Origin: Halobacillus campisalis
GTDB taxonomy: Bacteria; Bacillota; Bacilli; Bacillales; Halobacillaceae
Reading direction: 5' to 3'
Length of the DNA stretch: 64,000 nt
Assembly: GCF_030345335.1 (NCBI RefSeq)
Contig: NZ_JAPVRC010000006.1
Location: 62,001 to 126,000, forward strand
Of this stretch, positions 1 to 9,533 are shown piece after piece. The stretch's first letter is position 1. Each line of letters opens with the position of its first letter. The notes under the pieces are model-generated. The model saw only the letters and a list, made by a program, of their open reading frames with translations. It did not search any database and had not been told where the DNA came from. A program made the translations under genes and the position numbers.

Positions 1-21
1 TTAGGGGAGGTCATTTTCTAC

Positions 22-1698
22 ATGAAAAAGGCAAATTGGTTATTGCTAGTGCTAGTGTTAGCGCTAAGCATGTTCCTCGCAGCATGTTCAGGCGGCGATG
101 ATTCAGATACTGGATCAGACGGCGGCGATGATGGCGGCGACGGAGGAGAAGAATCATCCGGGGATAGCGAACAAGTACTTAACTTAATGGAATCTGCTGA
201 GATTCCAACTATGGATGCATCAATGGCAACAGATGCCGTTGCATTCCAATGGTTAGGGTCAACTACAGACGGTCTTTATCGTCTTGGATTAGACGCTCAG
301 CCAGAACCAGCAATTGCTGAAGATCACGAAGTTAGTGAAGATGGACTTAATTGGACTTTCAATTTGCGTGAAGATGCAACTTGGTCTAACGGAGATCCAG
401 TTACAGCTAACGATTTCGTCTACGCTTGGCAGCGTGCTGTAGATCCAGACACTGGCTCTGAGTACGGACCATACATGCTTGGAGGAGTAATTGATAACGC
501 AACAGAAATCGCTGATGGTGAAACACCGGTGGAAGAGCTTGGTGTTGAAGCAACAGATGATTATACCTTAGAAGTTACACTTGAAAAACCAACTCCATAT
601 TTTGAATCAATGACTGCATTCGGTACTTTCCTTCCATTGAATCAAGCTTTTGTTGAAGAAGCTGGAGAAGATTACGCACTAGAAGCAGATACTCTACTTT
701 CAAATGGACCATTTATGTTTACTGAGTGGAACCAGGGTGAAGGTTGGACTCTTGAAAAGAATGAAGATTACTGGGATGCTGATAACGTTCAGCTAGAACA
801 AATTAATGTAAGTGTAGTAAAAGAAACTTCATCTGGTGTTAACCTTTACAATTCTGGAGAAGTTGATCGTACGGGTCTTACAGCTGAATTTGTAGATGAG
901 TACCGTTCATCTGAGGAATTCCGTGTTGAAGAAGAACCGACATTATTCTACTTGAAGATGAACCAGGAAAATGAAATTCTTTCTAATGTAAATGCTCGTA
1001 AAGCTATTCAAATGGTAATTGATCGTCAGTCTATGGTTGATACAATTCTTAACAACGGATCAGTTCCAGGTGTTGGTGATATTCCTCATAACTTCACTTC
1101 ACATCCTGAGACTGAAGAAGACTTCCGTGAAATCAACGGTGACCTAGTAGAAACAAATAAAGAAGAAGCACAAGAACTTTGGTCCACAGCTAAAGAAGAA
1201 CTTGGTATTGAGGAAGCAGAAATCGGCTACTTAGGCGGAGATACGGAAACGTCTAAGAACTTGGATGCTTACCTTAAAGCACAACTTGAAGAACTTGAAG
1301 GACTTACTGTAAATGTACAGGCTGTTCCTTTCCAAGAACGTCTTGACCGTGATACTGCAATGGATTACGATCTTCAGAACTCTGGATGGGGTCCTGACTA
1401 CATCGATCCAAACACTTTCTTAAATATGTGGGTAACAGACGGTGCTAATAACAAGACTGGATACTCAAGTGAAGAATACGATTCTCTTATCGAAGAAGCG
1501 AATGACGAACTAGCTCTAGAGCCAGTTGAACGTTATGAAAACTTCCTGGAAGCAGAGAAAATCCTTATTCAAGACGATGCGGTTATCGCACCACTTTATC
1601 AAAGAGCTACAGCTTACCTTTGGAGTTCCTCAGTTAAAGATGTAGGAGTTAACCCAATGGGAGCAGATTTCAACTACAAGTACGCTTATAAAGAGTAA
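22..1698 (+). CDS. oppA: Oligopeptide ABC transporter substrate-binding lipoprotein
   Basis: Extracellular peptide-binding subunit of the Opp importer, family 5 solute-binding protein, 558 aa. The N-terminus is a lipoprotein signal: two lysines, a hydrophobic stretch, and lipobox L-A-A-C with the lipidated Cys at residue 22. A roughly 25-residue Gly/Asp/Ser/Glu linker follows, typical of surface lipoproteins of halophiles, then the SBP_bac_5 fold to the C-terminus. The protein is strongly acidic. The ATG follows an AGGGGAGG ribosome site. It is first of five co-directional opp genes, separated from oppB by a hairpin that probably sets a higher level of oppA than of the membrane subunits. Peptide preference cannot be read from sequence. 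Confidence 0.95.
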   Translation: MKKANWLLLVLVLALSMFLAACSGGDDSDTGSDGGDDGGDGGEESSGDSEQVLNLMESAEIPTMDASMATDAVAFQWLGSTTDGLYRLGLDAQPEPAIAEDHEVSEDGLNWTFNLREDATWSNGDPVTANDFVYAWQRAVDPDTGSEYGPYMLGGVIDNATEIADGETPVEELGVEATDDYTLEVTLEKPTPYFESMTAFGTFLPLNQAFVEEAGEDYALEADTLLSNGPFMFTEWNQGEGWTLEKNEDYWDADNVQLEQINVSVVKETSSGVNLYNSGEVDRTGLTAEFVDEYRSSEEFRVEEEPTLFYLKMNQENEILSNVNARKAIQMVIDRQSMVDTILNNGSVPGVGDIPHNFTSHPETEEDFREINGDLVETNKEEAQELWSTAKEELGIEEAEIGYLGGDTETSKNLDAYLKAQLEELEGLTVNVQAVPFQERLDRDTAMDYDLQNSGWGPDYIDPNTFLNMWVTDGANNKTGYSSEEYDSLIEEANDELALEPVERYENFLEAEKILIQDDAVIAPLYQRATAYLWSSSVKDVGVNPMGADFNYKYAYKE

Positions 1699-1732
1699 TA
1701 AAACAAGCCCAGAATCGGCTAACTAATAGGGG

Positions 1733-1772
1733 AGAGAGTATATGTCCAATTGTTGGCGTATACTCTCTTTTT
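1733..1772 (+). terminator. Hairpin between oppA and oppB
   Basis: A 10-bp perfect stem (AGAGAGTATA / TATACTCTCT, arms 1733-1742 and 1759-1768) is followed by TTTTT. It lies 35 bases after the oppA stop and 90 before oppB. I read it as a partial terminator or mRNA 3'-end stabiliser. The short reading frame that overlaps it has no ribosome site and was ignored. Confidence 0.75.
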
Positions 1773-1859
1773 CCCTGTTAATAGAATATTCCGATAATAT
1801 AAAAATTTCAGTTAATTCATTTAACATCAATGACAGAGATATAATGAGGAGGTGCTTCA

Positions 1860-2786
1860 ATGGCACGTTATATTACCCAGAGGTTAGTGTATTTGGTTAT
1901 TACGATGTTTTTAATTGCAACCTTTACGTTCTTCTTGATGAAATTCCTTCCAGGTACTCCATTGAGTGCAGCAGATAGGTTATCGGAGGAGCAGCAAGCC
2001 ATTGTGTTAGCGAAATATGGATTGGATGACCCTGTTCCCGTTCAATATTTTAATTATATGGTTAACTTAGTACAAGGTGATTTAGGGATATCTTTCCAGT
2101 TTGATAATCGTGAAGTGACCACCATTATCCTTGATAGAATTGGTCCTTCTTTGCAAATAGGGTTCCAAGCCATGATAGTTGGTACAATCTTAGGAATGTT
2201 ATTAGGTTTAGTATCAGCGATTTATCATAATGGATTTTTAGATTATGGATCTACATTCACAGCGGTATTAGGTCAATCGATCCCATCTTTCGTATTTGCA
2301 GGGATCCTTCAGTATTTTGTTGGCGTAAAGCTAGGATGGTTTCCGGTGGCTCTATGGGGAACTTGGGAACACACAGTGATGCCTACGATTTCACTAGCCA
2401 TATTCCCGCTCGCAATTGCAGCCCGCTTTATGCGAACAGAGATGCTTGAAGTAATGGGGTCAGATTATATTACAACAGCTCGTGCAAAGGGAGTTAACAA
2501 GTTTGGTGTCGTGTTTAAGCATGGAGTACGTAACGCTTTAATCCCTCTAGTTACTGTTTTAGGTCCTTTAGCTATCGGTTTAATGACAGGTACTCTTGTT
2601 ATTGAGAACATCTTTGCTGTCCCTGGAATTGGTGAACAGTTCGTTAAGTCTATCAATACGAATGACTTTCCAATAATAATGGGAACCACGTTGTTCTTTG
2701 CATTCTTTTTCATCTTAATCGTTCTGGTTATTGACTTACTATACGGAGTCATTGATCCGCGAATTCGACTGGCAGAAGGAGAGTAG
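1860..2786 (+). CDS. oppB: Oligopeptide ABC transporter permease
   Basis: Inner-membrane permease subunit, 308 aa, BPD_transp_1 family with about six membrane helices. The N-terminal signature of OppB/DppB permeases (FFLMKFLPGTP, about residue 25) is present. The EAA-type loop that docks on the ATPases is visible near residues 200-215 (TARAKGV). The start is supported by GAGGAGGTG ten bases upstream. It pairs with OppC to form the channel. Confidence 0.95.
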   Translation: MARYITQRLVYLVITMFLIATFTFFLMKFLPGTPLSAADRLSEEQQAIVLAKYGLDDPVPVQYFNYMVNLVQGDLGISFQFDNREVTTIILDRIGPSLQIGFQAMIVGTILGMLLGLVSAIYHNGFLDYGSTFTAVLGQSIPSFVFAGILQYFVGVKLGWFPVALWGTWEHTVMPTISLAIFPLAIAARFMRTEMLEVMGSDYITTARAKGVNKFGVVFKHGVRNALIPLVTVLGPLAIGLMTGTLVIENIFAVPGIGEQFVKSINTNDFPIIMGTTLFFAFFFILIVLVIDLLYGVIDPRIRLAEGE

Positions 2787-2793
2787 TACCTAT

Positions 2794-3927
2794 ATGGATA
2801 ATGACAAACCAAATAAAGACTTATTCGTACCTGTAGATACACGACAGGACGATAGTGAAAAGATTAGTAGGCCGAGCTTATCGTTTTGGCAGGATTCGTT
2901 TATTCGTTTACGAAAAAATGTTGGAGCAATGATCGGATTAGTTGTTCTTATTATTCTAATTGTAATGGCGGCGATTGGACCCTCGTTAAACGAATACGAT
3001 CAATTCGAACAAGATTTATCGAGGGCAAAAATGCCTCCTAAGGTAGAAAATATGGGATGGCTTGGAATGGATGGGACTCTCAGCACGGTGCAAACAAACG
3101 AATCTCTCGAACAAGCAGAAACCAATGCATTGATGCGTTTTAATAATGACGAAGATCATATTGAGACAACAGTTCTTAATGATGGAAGCAATGGTGAACC
3201 TGCAGAAGTGGAAGCTGTCTATGATATTTATGCTGCAAAAGACATGGAAGGACAGAATTTCTGGTTCGGAACGGATGGGCTTGGTCGAGATTTATTCACT
3301 AGAGCCTGGGAAGGAACAAGAATTTCATTATATATTGCCTTTTTAGCAGCAGCGATTGATATGGTTATCGGTGTAGCTTATGGCGGCATTTCAGCTTACT
3401 ATGGTGGACGAGTAGATAATGTTATGCAGCGTATCATTGAAATATTAGTCGGAATACCTAACCTTGTGGTTGTTATCCTTATGATTCTCATATTAGAGCC
3501 TGGGATAATATCAATTACGATAGCCTTGACGATAACAGGTTGGATATCTATGGCCCGTATAGTCAGGGGGCAGATTCTTAAGCTGAAAAACCAAGAATTT
3601 GTCCTTGCCTCTCGTACTTTAGGAGCTCCGGATGGTAGAATTTTAAGAAAACATTTGATTCCAAACGTATTAAGTTTAATTATAATTAATACAATGTTCA
3701 CCATACCAACGGCCATATTCTTTGAAGCATTTTTAAGCTTTATAGGTCTTGGACTTCCAACACCACTGGCGTCTCTAGGTACGCTTGTAGAAGATGGATT
3801 CCAGTCGTTGCAAATTTACCCACACATATTATTATTCCCTGCGATTATTATTTCATTGATCATGATTGCGTTTAATATGTTGGCTGACGGTCTTCGAGAT
3901 GCATTTGATCCGAAGATGCGCGAATAG
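2794..3927 (+). CDS. oppC: Oligopeptide ABC transporter permease with long external loop
   Basis: Second permease subunit, 377 aa. The ATG at 2794 has AGAAGGAGAG upstream and starts seven bases after oppB; longer upstream readings lack a ribosome site. After a cytoplasmic tail (about 1-40) and TM1 (about 45-65), an acidic segment of about 85 residues precedes the FGTDGLGRDLFTR motif that opens the BPD_transp_1 domain. The EAA loop (ASRTLGAP) lies near residue 275. Common OppC/DppC proteins are near 300 aa, so the surplus is this extracellular insertion, which may interact with OppA or with peptide. Confidence 0.93.
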   Translation: MDNDKPNKDLFVPVDTRQDDSEKISRPSLSFWQDSFIRLRKNVGAMIGLVVLIILIVMAAIGPSLNEYDQFEQDLSRAKMPPKVENMGWLGMDGTLSTVQTNESLEQAETNALMRFNNDEDHIETTVLNDGSNGEPAEVEAVYDIYAAKDMEGQNFWFGTDGLGRDLFTRAWEGTRISLYIAFLAAAIDMVIGVAYGGISAYYGGRVDNVMQRIIEILVGIPNLVVVILMILILEPGIISITIALTITGWISMARIVRGQILKLKNQEFVLASRTLGAPDGRILRKHLIPNVLSLIIINTMFTIPTAIFFEAFLSFIGLGLPTPLASLGTLVEDGFQSLQIYPHILLFPAIIISLIMIAFNMLADGLRDAFDPKMRE

Positions 3928-3943
3928 GAGGTAAGTGTAGAAA

Positions 3944-5002
3944 ATGGACAATTTATTAGAAGTGAAAAATATGCACGTATCCTTTGACACTTATGGTGGA
4001 GAAGTACAAGCTGTGCGTGGAGTCAACTTCAGTGTTAAAAAAGGTGAAACTCTTGCAATTGTTGGGGAGTCGGGATCAGGTAAGTCGGTAACAACTAAAG
4101 CTCTTATGAAGCTGATTCCAATGCCTCCGGGTCGAATTAAAGAGGGTGAAATTCTTTTTGAAGGTCGCGATTTGGCAAAATTGAGTGAAAAGGAAATGCA
4201 AAAAATTCGTGGTAAAGATATCTCGATGATCTTTCAAGACCCTATGACATCTTTAAACCCAACGATGAAAGTCGGGAATCAGATCATGGAAGGTCTGATT
4301 AAACATCAAAAAATGAATAAAGCTCAAGCTAAGAAGCGTGTAATGGAATTACTGGAGCTAGTAGGTATCCCAGATGCTGAAAGCCGAATTAAACAGTATC
4401 CTCACCAGTTTTCTGGTGGGATGCGTCAGAGAGTAGTTGTAGCAATCGCTCTCGCCTGTAATCCTAAACTGTTGATAGCTGATGAACCGACAACCGCTTT
4501 AGATGTTACCATTCAAGCTCAAATCATTGAATTAATGAAAGATATACAGAAAAAAACAGACTCAGCTACTATTTTCATTACTCATGATTTAGGAGTTGTA
4601 GCAAACGTAGCTGACCGAGTTGCCGTAATGTATGCTGGAAAGATTGTAGAAATCGGAACAGTAGATGATATCTTTTATAATCCGAAACATCCATATACGT
4701 GGGGATTGCTTGGCTCTATGCCTTCTTTAGATTCAGAGGATGCTGAGTTATACGCGATCCCGGGCTCACCTCCGGATCTATTGAACCCTCCAAAAGGAGA
4801 TGCATTTGCTCCACGTAATGAATTTGCAATGCAGATTGATAAGGAGCAGGACCCGCCATTGTTCAAAGTATCAGACACACATTATGCGGCAACTTGGCTG
4901 CTGCATGAGCATGCGCCAGACATTGACCCACCGGAAGCGATCAAGAAACGAGTGGCTGGTATGGCCACAAGCTCAAATAGTGAGAAAGGTGATCGTTTAT
5001 GA
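3944..5002 (+). CDS. oppD: Oligopeptide ABC transporter ATP-binding protein
   Basis: One of two ATPases energising peptide uptake, 352 aa. Walker A GESGSGKS at residues 41-48, Q-loop in FQDPMTSLNP, signature FSGGMRQR, Walker B LLIADEP followed by TTALD, and the switch His in FITHD are all present. The C-terminal oligo_HPY extension is visible (PKHPYTWGLL), although the usual Cys cluster for an Fe-S site is not obvious. It overlaps oppF by four bases (ATGA), indicating translational coupling. Confidence 0.96.
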   Translation: MDNLLEVKNMHVSFDTYGGEVQAVRGVNFSVKKGETLAIVGESGSGKSVTTKALMKLIPMPPGRIKEGEILFEGRDLAKLSEKEMQKIRGKDISMIFQDPMTSLNPTMKVGNQIMEGLIKHQKMNKAQAKKRVMELLELVGIPDAESRIKQYPHQFSGGMRQRVVVAIALACNPKLLIADEPTTALDVTIQAQIIELMKDIQKKTDSATIFITHDLGVVANVADRVAVMYAGKIVEIGTVDDIFYNPKHPYTWGLLGSMPSLDSEDAELYAIPGSPPDLLNPPKGDAFAPRNEFAMQIDKEQDPPLFKVSDTHYAATWLLHEHAPDIDPPEAIKKRVAGMATSSNSEKGDRL

Positions 5003-5940
5003 GTCAAGAAAAATTAGTAGAAATTAAAAATTTAAAACAGCATTTCAAAACCGGCCGCAACAGCGTGGTAAAGGCTGTAGATGGTTTGAATTTCAGCATT
5101 TATAAAGGTGAAACCTTTGGGCTTGTAGGTGAGTCAGGCTGCGGAAAGTCTACGACCGGCCGCAGCATCATCCGCTTATACAATGCTACAGATGGTGAAG
5201 TTCTATTTAATGGTGAAAATGTTCACGGGAAAAAGAATCGTGAGCAGTTAAAGAAATTTAACCGCGAGATGCAAATGATCTTCCAGGATCCATACGCATC
5301 TCTCAATCCCCGCATGAAGGTCGTGGATATCATTGCGGAAGGAATGGATATCCATGGATTAGAAGGTGACGTCAAAGCTCGAAAAGCTAAAGTGGAGGAA
5401 CTGTTGGAAACAGTTGGCTTAAATAAGGAGCATGCAAACCGATATCCTCACGAGTTCAGTGGGGGACAGCGTCAACGTATCGGGATCGCAAGAGCACTTG
5501 CAGTAGATCCATCTTTCATTATTGCTGATGAGCCAATTTCTGCACTTGATGTTTCCATTCAGGCTCAGGTAGTCAACCTTCTGAAACAGCTCCAGGAGGA
5601 GAAGGGCTTAACTTATCTATTTATTGCACACGATTTATCAATGGTTAAGTATATCAGCGATCGAATAGGTGTAATGTATTTCGGAAAAATGGTAGAGCTT
5701 GCTGATGCAGATGAATTGTATAAGAATCCGATGCATCCATATACTCAGTCGTTATTATCTGCCATACCTCTTCCTGACCCTATTTATGAACGTTCGCGTG
5801 AGAGGTTCACATATGATCCAAACGATCATGATACTAGTGAAGAGCCTGAATTCAGAGAAGTTCGTCCGGACCATTGGGTATTATGCACAACAAAAGAATT
5901 TGAGAATTATCAAAGAGAATACAGTACAGTGACCGAGTGA
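4999..5940 (+). CDS. oppF: Oligopeptide ABC transporter ATP-binding protein
   Basis: Partner ATPase of OppD, 313 aa. Walker A GESGCGKS (about 43-50), signature FSGGQRQR, Walker B FIIADEP with ISALD, and switch His in FIAHD are intact. The C-terminal oligo_HPY region (NPMHPYTQSLL) matches the family. The start codon overlaps the oppD stop. It is the last gene of the operon, with a strong terminator twenty bases downstream. Confidence 0.96.
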   Translation: MSQEKLVEIKNLKQHFKTGRNSVVKAVDGLNFSIYKGETFGLVGESGCGKSTTGRSIIRLYNATDGEVLFNGENVHGKKNREQLKKFNREMQMIFQDPYASLNPRMKVVDIIAEGMDIHGLEGDVKARKAKVEELLETVGLNKEHANRYPHEFSGGQRQRIGIARALAVDPSFIIADEPISALDVSIQAQVVNLLKQLQEEKGLTYLFIAHDLSMVKYISDRIGVMYFGKMVELADADELYKNPMHPYTQSLLSAIPLPDPIYERSRERFTYDPNDHDTSEEPEFREVRPDHWVLCTTKEFENYQREYSTVTE

Positions 5941-5960
5941 CATGATAATTAAAATGAAAA

Positions 5961-5995
5961 GGGCCTTACGCTTATGGCGGTAAGGCCCTTTTTTT
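5961..5995 (+). terminator. opp operon terminator
   Basis: Stem GGGCCTTAC / GTAAGGCCC (5961-5969, 5980-5988) followed by seven T. It closes the oppABCDF transcription unit. Confidence 0.92.
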
Positions 5996-6115
5996 AAGTG
6001 GTTACTATTGGCAAAAATTGAAAAAAACGTAAAAAAAATAATGCAAGACTATTCATTACATACTATTCTCTTATATAATAGAATTAGAAAATTACAGATT
6101 GGAAGAAGGGGTTAG

Positions 6116-7321
6116 ATGGGGAAAAGTTATTTTAACAAAATTATTTTTGCATGCCTTTTATTTTTTACTTCTTTACTGCTATTTAATGTATCAGATGTCG
6201 AGGCTCAAATGGAGGCAAAGAACCATTCTGGAAAAGACTTGAATTTGCAAACCTTGGATATACCAGATAGGATTGCCCGCTTTGTATTTGATGCTGGTTT
6301 GGATTTTGAATATCCCGATGCTGTTAGAGGGATTTATGTCACCGGTCCTTCAGCTGGTGGTGCAAAAATGGAAGGGCTGACCGAACTTGTAGAAAGCACG
6401 GATTTAAATGCAATGGTGATCGATGTCAAAGAAGATCATGGGAACATTTCATTTGAACCGCACGAAGATTCACCTTATGCAGATATTGCAGAGCCATACA
6501 TAAATGATCCTAGAAAAATGCTCGAAGAGTTACAAGAAAAAAATATATATCCAATTGCTCGTGTGGTTGTGTTTAAAGATAATTTATTAGCTGAAGAACG
6601 ACCGGACCTCTCCTTTCAAAAAAATGGTGAGGTGTGGAGAAACAGTCGAAATGAAGCTTTTGTAAATCCTTTTAAGAAAGAAGTATGGGAATATAATTTA
6701 GAGATTGCAAAAATGGCTGCAGAATTAGGGTTCCAGGAAATTCAATTTGATTACGTCAGGTTCCCTGAGGGATTTGAAAATCGTGATGAAGAGCTGCAAT
6801 ATGATGAAGGAGAATATGCAGATTCTGAAGAATCTAATATTAAAAAACGTGTGAGCGCTGTAACTGATTTTGTGGAATACGCCCGTCAGGATTTAAGTGA
6901 TTATGATGTTGATGTTTCAGTAGATATATTCGGTTATGCTGCAACAATTGAGGAATCACCGGGCATTGGACAGAATTTTTCACAAATTTCTAGTAATGTA
7001 GATGTTATTTCTTCGATGATTTATCCGAGTCATTGGGGACCTTATTTCGGTATTGATAAACCTGACACAGAGCCTTATAATATCATCGATGAATATTCAA
7101 AGGTAGAAAACAAAGTACTTGGTGCATTAGAAGAAGCTCCCGTTTCCCGTCCATGGCTGCAGGATTTTGAAGCACCTTGGCTTTATTCCGGACCGACATT
7201 CCAATATGGTAAAGCCGAAGTGGAAGACCAGATACGAGCATTAAATGACAACGGAATTAAAGAGTATTTATTGTGGAATGCCACGAACAATTATACAAAA
7301 GGTGTAGATTATACTCCTTAA
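6116..7321 (+). CDS. Secreted putative glycoside hydrolase (DUF4015 type)
   Basis: 401 aa with a cleavable-looking signal peptide (residues 1-30, ending VEAQ). The rest resembles the DUF4015 putative glycoside hydrolase family, a TIM-barrel fold. Visible family features are RGIYVTGPSAGG at the start of the barrel, the NAMVIDVKED strand, IQFDYVRFPEG near the centre, a Ser-Met-Ile-Tyr-Pro-Ser-His-Trp strand, and LLWNA near the end. The acidic residues in VIDVKED and FDYVRFP are candidate active-site groups. Substrate is unknown; a cell-wall or extracellular polysaccharide is likely. ATG with GAAGGGG upstream. It is a single gene between two terminators. Confidence 0.85.
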   Translation: MGKSYFNKIIFACLLFFTSLLLFNVSDVEAQMEAKNHSGKDLNLQTLDIPDRIARFVFDAGLDFEYPDAVRGIYVTGPSAGGAKMEGLTELVESTDLNAMVIDVKEDHGNISFEPHEDSPYADIAEPYINDPRKMLEELQEKNIYPIARVVVFKDNLLAEERPDLSFQKNGEVWRNSRNEAFVNPFKKEVWEYNLEIAKMAAELGFQEIQFDYVRFPEGFENRDEELQYDEGEYADSEESNIKKRVSAVTDFVEYARQDLSDYDVDVSVDIFGYAATIEESPGIGQNFSQISSNVDVISSMIYPSHWGPYFGIDKPDTEPYNIIDEYSKVENKVLGALEEAPVSRPWLQDFEAPWLYSGPTFQYGKAEVEDQIRALNDNGIKEYLLWNATNNYTKGVDYTP

Positions 7322-7380
7322 GAGTAGGCAGCCTTCAAGTTTACCTGCCAGGTTTTAGTATTACAAACATATTGGAAATT

Positions 7381-7417
7381 ATCTCGCATCGATCATCGAC
7401 CGGTGCGAGATTTTTTA
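7381..7417 (+). terminator. Terminator after glycoside hydrolase gene
   Basis: Stem ATCTCGCATCG / CGGTGCGAGAT (7381-7391, 7401-7411; one wobble) followed by six T. Confidence 0.85.
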
Positions 7418-7550
7418 ATATTTTTAAGTGAAATCACTATGGATATTTCCCCCATTTTATGCAAACAATAGATTTTGTAACCGGTATCAATTTAACAATG
7501 AATCAAGAATCAGTTATAATGTAATTATCAATTTATAAGGGAGTAGATCA

Positions 7551-8135
7551 ATGAGTTGGTATAAAAAGCTTAAACAATACTTTCCTGTAGAGGAAATGAA
7601 ATCTGAAGAACATATGGAAACTCTTTTAAAAGAAAAAAGCGATGTATATTATAAAGATGAAGGCGAGCATCACGTTTTAATGTATGCTGAGTTCAATTCT
7701 TTTATTTTCATTGATTACGTCTACGTATCATCTGATGCAAGAGGTCAAGGCTTAGGCCACCAACTAATCGAAAAAATGAAATCGAAGGGTAAACCGATCA
7801 TCCTGGAAGTAGAACCTGTCGATTATGAAGAAACTGATACAGCGAAACGTCTTCATTTTTATCAAAGAGAAGGCTTTGAGCACGCTCAATCTATTGGTTA
7901 TACCCGACGTTCGCTTGCCACGAATGAACCCAATCCAATGGAAATCCTCTACTGGTCTCCTGAAGATGCATCTGAAGAAGAAATTTATGAACAGATGAAA
8001 AGAATGTATGAAGAAATTCACACTTACAAAGATAGTGAGTTTTACGGAAAATCATATCAGCCTGTCGATGAAGTATTAACGATCGATGAAAAACGTGAAG
8101 CGGACGATATTTTAAAAGACTTGAAGAAATTATAA
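7551..8135 (+). CDS. yjbC: GNAT-family acetyltransferase YjbC
   Basis: 194 aa. The GNAT core lies in residues 40-130. The acetyl-CoA loop is visible as DARGQGLGHQLIEKM, and the later strand-helix as FYQREGFEHAQ. It sits directly before spx, as yjbC does in B. subtilis, where the two genes can be co-transcribed. Substrate is unknown. Here a hairpin and an internal promoter separate it from spx, so much of spx expression is probably independent. Confidence 0.88.
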   Translation: MSWYKKLKQYFPVEEMKSEEHMETLLKEKSDVYYKDEGEHHVLMYAEFNSFIFIDYVYVSSDARGQGLGHQLIEKMKSKGKPIILEVEPVDYEETDTAKRLHFYQREGFEHAQSIGYTRRSLATNEPNPMEILYWSPEDASEEEIYEQMKRMYEEIHTYKDSEFYGKSYQPVDEVLTIDEKREADDILKDLKKL

Positions 8136-8141
8136 CTCAGA

Positions 8142-8174
8142 AATCCCTGCCTTTTGTATTGGCAGGGATTTTCA
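8142..8174 (+). terminator. Terminator after yjbC
   Basis: Stem AATCCCTGCC / GGCAGGGATT (8142-8151, 8161-8170) followed by TTTC. The short T tract suggests incomplete termination into spx. Confidence 0.75.
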
Positions 8175-8329
8175 ATAACTTCGCATAGTTGAAAATGAAA
8201 TTCTTCACAAAATTCTTCAGGTTTTAGGTTTGAATACCTCGAAATTGTGGTAAATTACTGTATAACACTTTATTTTTACAGTTTAATCAATAATGTAAAC
8301 CTTTTAACACATTGCAATATAGATTTTAG

Positions 8330-8358
8330 TTGACAAATGTGTTATAGTAAATATATAA
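8330..8358 (+). promoter_or_regulatory. Sigma-A-type promoter for spx
   Basis: A perfect -35 TTGACA (8330-8335) and a -10-like ATATAA (8353-8358) are separated by 17 bases in very AT-rich DNA. It leaves a 5' leader of about 70 bases before spx. Confidence 0.65.
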
Positions 8359-8435
8359 GATTAGATTATACTAATTTTAAATTAGGTTCTTTTAAATAAT
8401 GCATTACAATAAATCTCGAGGAGTGAAGTATCTGT

Positions 8436-8831
8436 ATGGTAACACTTTATACCTCACCAAGTTGTACATCTTGCCGAAAAGCAAAAGCGTGGCTTGAGGA
8501 ACATAACATTCCTTATACTGAAAGGAATATTTTCTCCGAACCTTTAACTATTGATGAAATTAAAGAAATTCTGAGAATGACTGAAGACGGTACAGAAGAA
8601 ATCATTTCTACTCGTTCTAAAGTATTCCAAAAGTTGAAAGTTGATTTTGATCAATTACCTATGCAAGATCTTTTCGATCTTATTCAAGAAAATCCCGGAT
8701 TGCTTCGACGCCCGATCATCATTGATGATAAGCGCCTTCAAGTCGGATACAACGAAGACGAGATTCGCCGCTTTCTGCCGAGAAGTGTTCGTACTTTCCA
8801 GCTTAAGGAAGCTCAGCGTCTTGTCAATTAA
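8436..8831 (+). CDS. spx: Global redox regulator Spx
   Basis: 131 aa, ArsC/Spx thioredoxin-like fold. Spx binds the RNA polymerase alpha C-terminal domain and switches transcription during disulfide stress. The redox CXXC switch is at Cys10-Thr-Ser-Cys13, and the family hallmarks RRPIIID and [13 protein letters not shown] follow. Full family length. Start supported by CGAGGAGTG. Its own promoter lies upstream. Its adaptor for ClpXP degradation, SpxH, is encoded 5.4 kb downstream on the other strand. Confidence 0.97.
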   Translation: MVTLYTSPSCTSCRKAKAWLEEHNIPYTERNIFSEPLTIDEIKEILRMTEDGTEEIISTRSKVFQKLKVDFDQLPMQDLFDLIQENPGLLRRPIIIDDKRLQVGYNEDEIRRFLPRSVRTFQLKEAQRLVN

Positions 8832-8836
8832 TATCA

Positions 8837-8873
8837 AAAACTGTCCCGACCAAAAATCGGAACAGTTTTTTTA
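8837..8873. terminator. Terminator between spx and terC
   Basis: Stem AAAACTGT-CCGA / TCGG-ACAGTTTT with a long T run on the plus strand. The far end overlaps the stop of the convergent terC gene by a few bases. Confidence 0.85.
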
Positions 8874-9533
8874 TTTTTCAATAGCTTGTCTGTTATAAAA
8901 ATAACCTATAGATATCGTTACAAGGACCATCATCAATGGAAATAAAGTGAGCATAGGATTCACATGATAAAACAATTCCGATATGTTTGGGTCCTCCAGT
9001 ATCATTTCTCCAGCTGTAAATGCTAATATCCCTGCTCCGATGTAGACTAAAATAGGGAATTTTTCCATGAGTTTTAAAATGATGCGACTGCCCCAGATGA
9101 TTATGGGCACAGATATTAGTAAGCCGAAAATCACTAAAGTGATATTTCCGTGTGAGGCTCCTGCAATGGCCAGCACGTTATCGAAGCCCATGACAATATC
9201 TGCAAAAACAATGGTTTTTATGGCACTGAATAAGCTGTCACCGCTTTTAATCGAAGCGGTGTCTTCATTATCAATCAACAGCTTAATGGCGATGTAAATA
9301 AGCAGCACTCCGCCAATTAATCGCAGATAAGGAATGTGTAGAAGGTATAAAGCGACCATCGTGAGCAGCACTCTTGATACGATCGCCAGTCCGGTTCCTA
9401 TTAAAACAGCCTTATTCCGCTGCTTAGGGGGAAGGTTCCTACTTGCAAGTGCTATGACGACAGCATTATCTCCACCTAAAATAATATCGATGCCTATAAT
9501 GATCAGTATAGGCTCAAGCATGTCCCAATTCAT
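8871..9533 (-). CDS. TerC-family integral membrane protein (YjbE-like)
   Basis: 220 aa with about seven membrane helices. TerC hallmarks are clear: IIGIDIILGGDNAVVIA near the N-terminus and FADIVMGFDNVLAIAG in the middle, two acidic repeats thought to coordinate metal. The family is linked to manganese export and metallation of secreted enzymes. The ATG at 9533 follows GGAGGGG; a longer reading from 9569 would place its start inside the ribosome site region. Same relative position as yjbE in B. subtilis. Confidence 0.9.
   Translation of the reverse strand: MNWDMLEPILIIIGIDIILGGDNAVVIALASRNLPPKQRNKAVLIGTGLAIVSRVLLTMVALYLLHIPYLRLIGGVLLIYIAIKLLIDNEDTASIKSGDSLFSAIKTIVFADIVMGFDNVLAIAGASHGNITLVIFGLLISVPIIIWGSRIILKLMEKFPILVYIGAGILAFTAGEMILEDPNISELFYHVNPMLTLFPLMMVLVTISIGYFYNRQAIEK

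Noticed and set aside
1742-1978. 78-codon frame over the oppA-oppB gap
   Set aside because: It overlaps a terminator hairpin and the start of oppB in another frame, and has no ribosome site.
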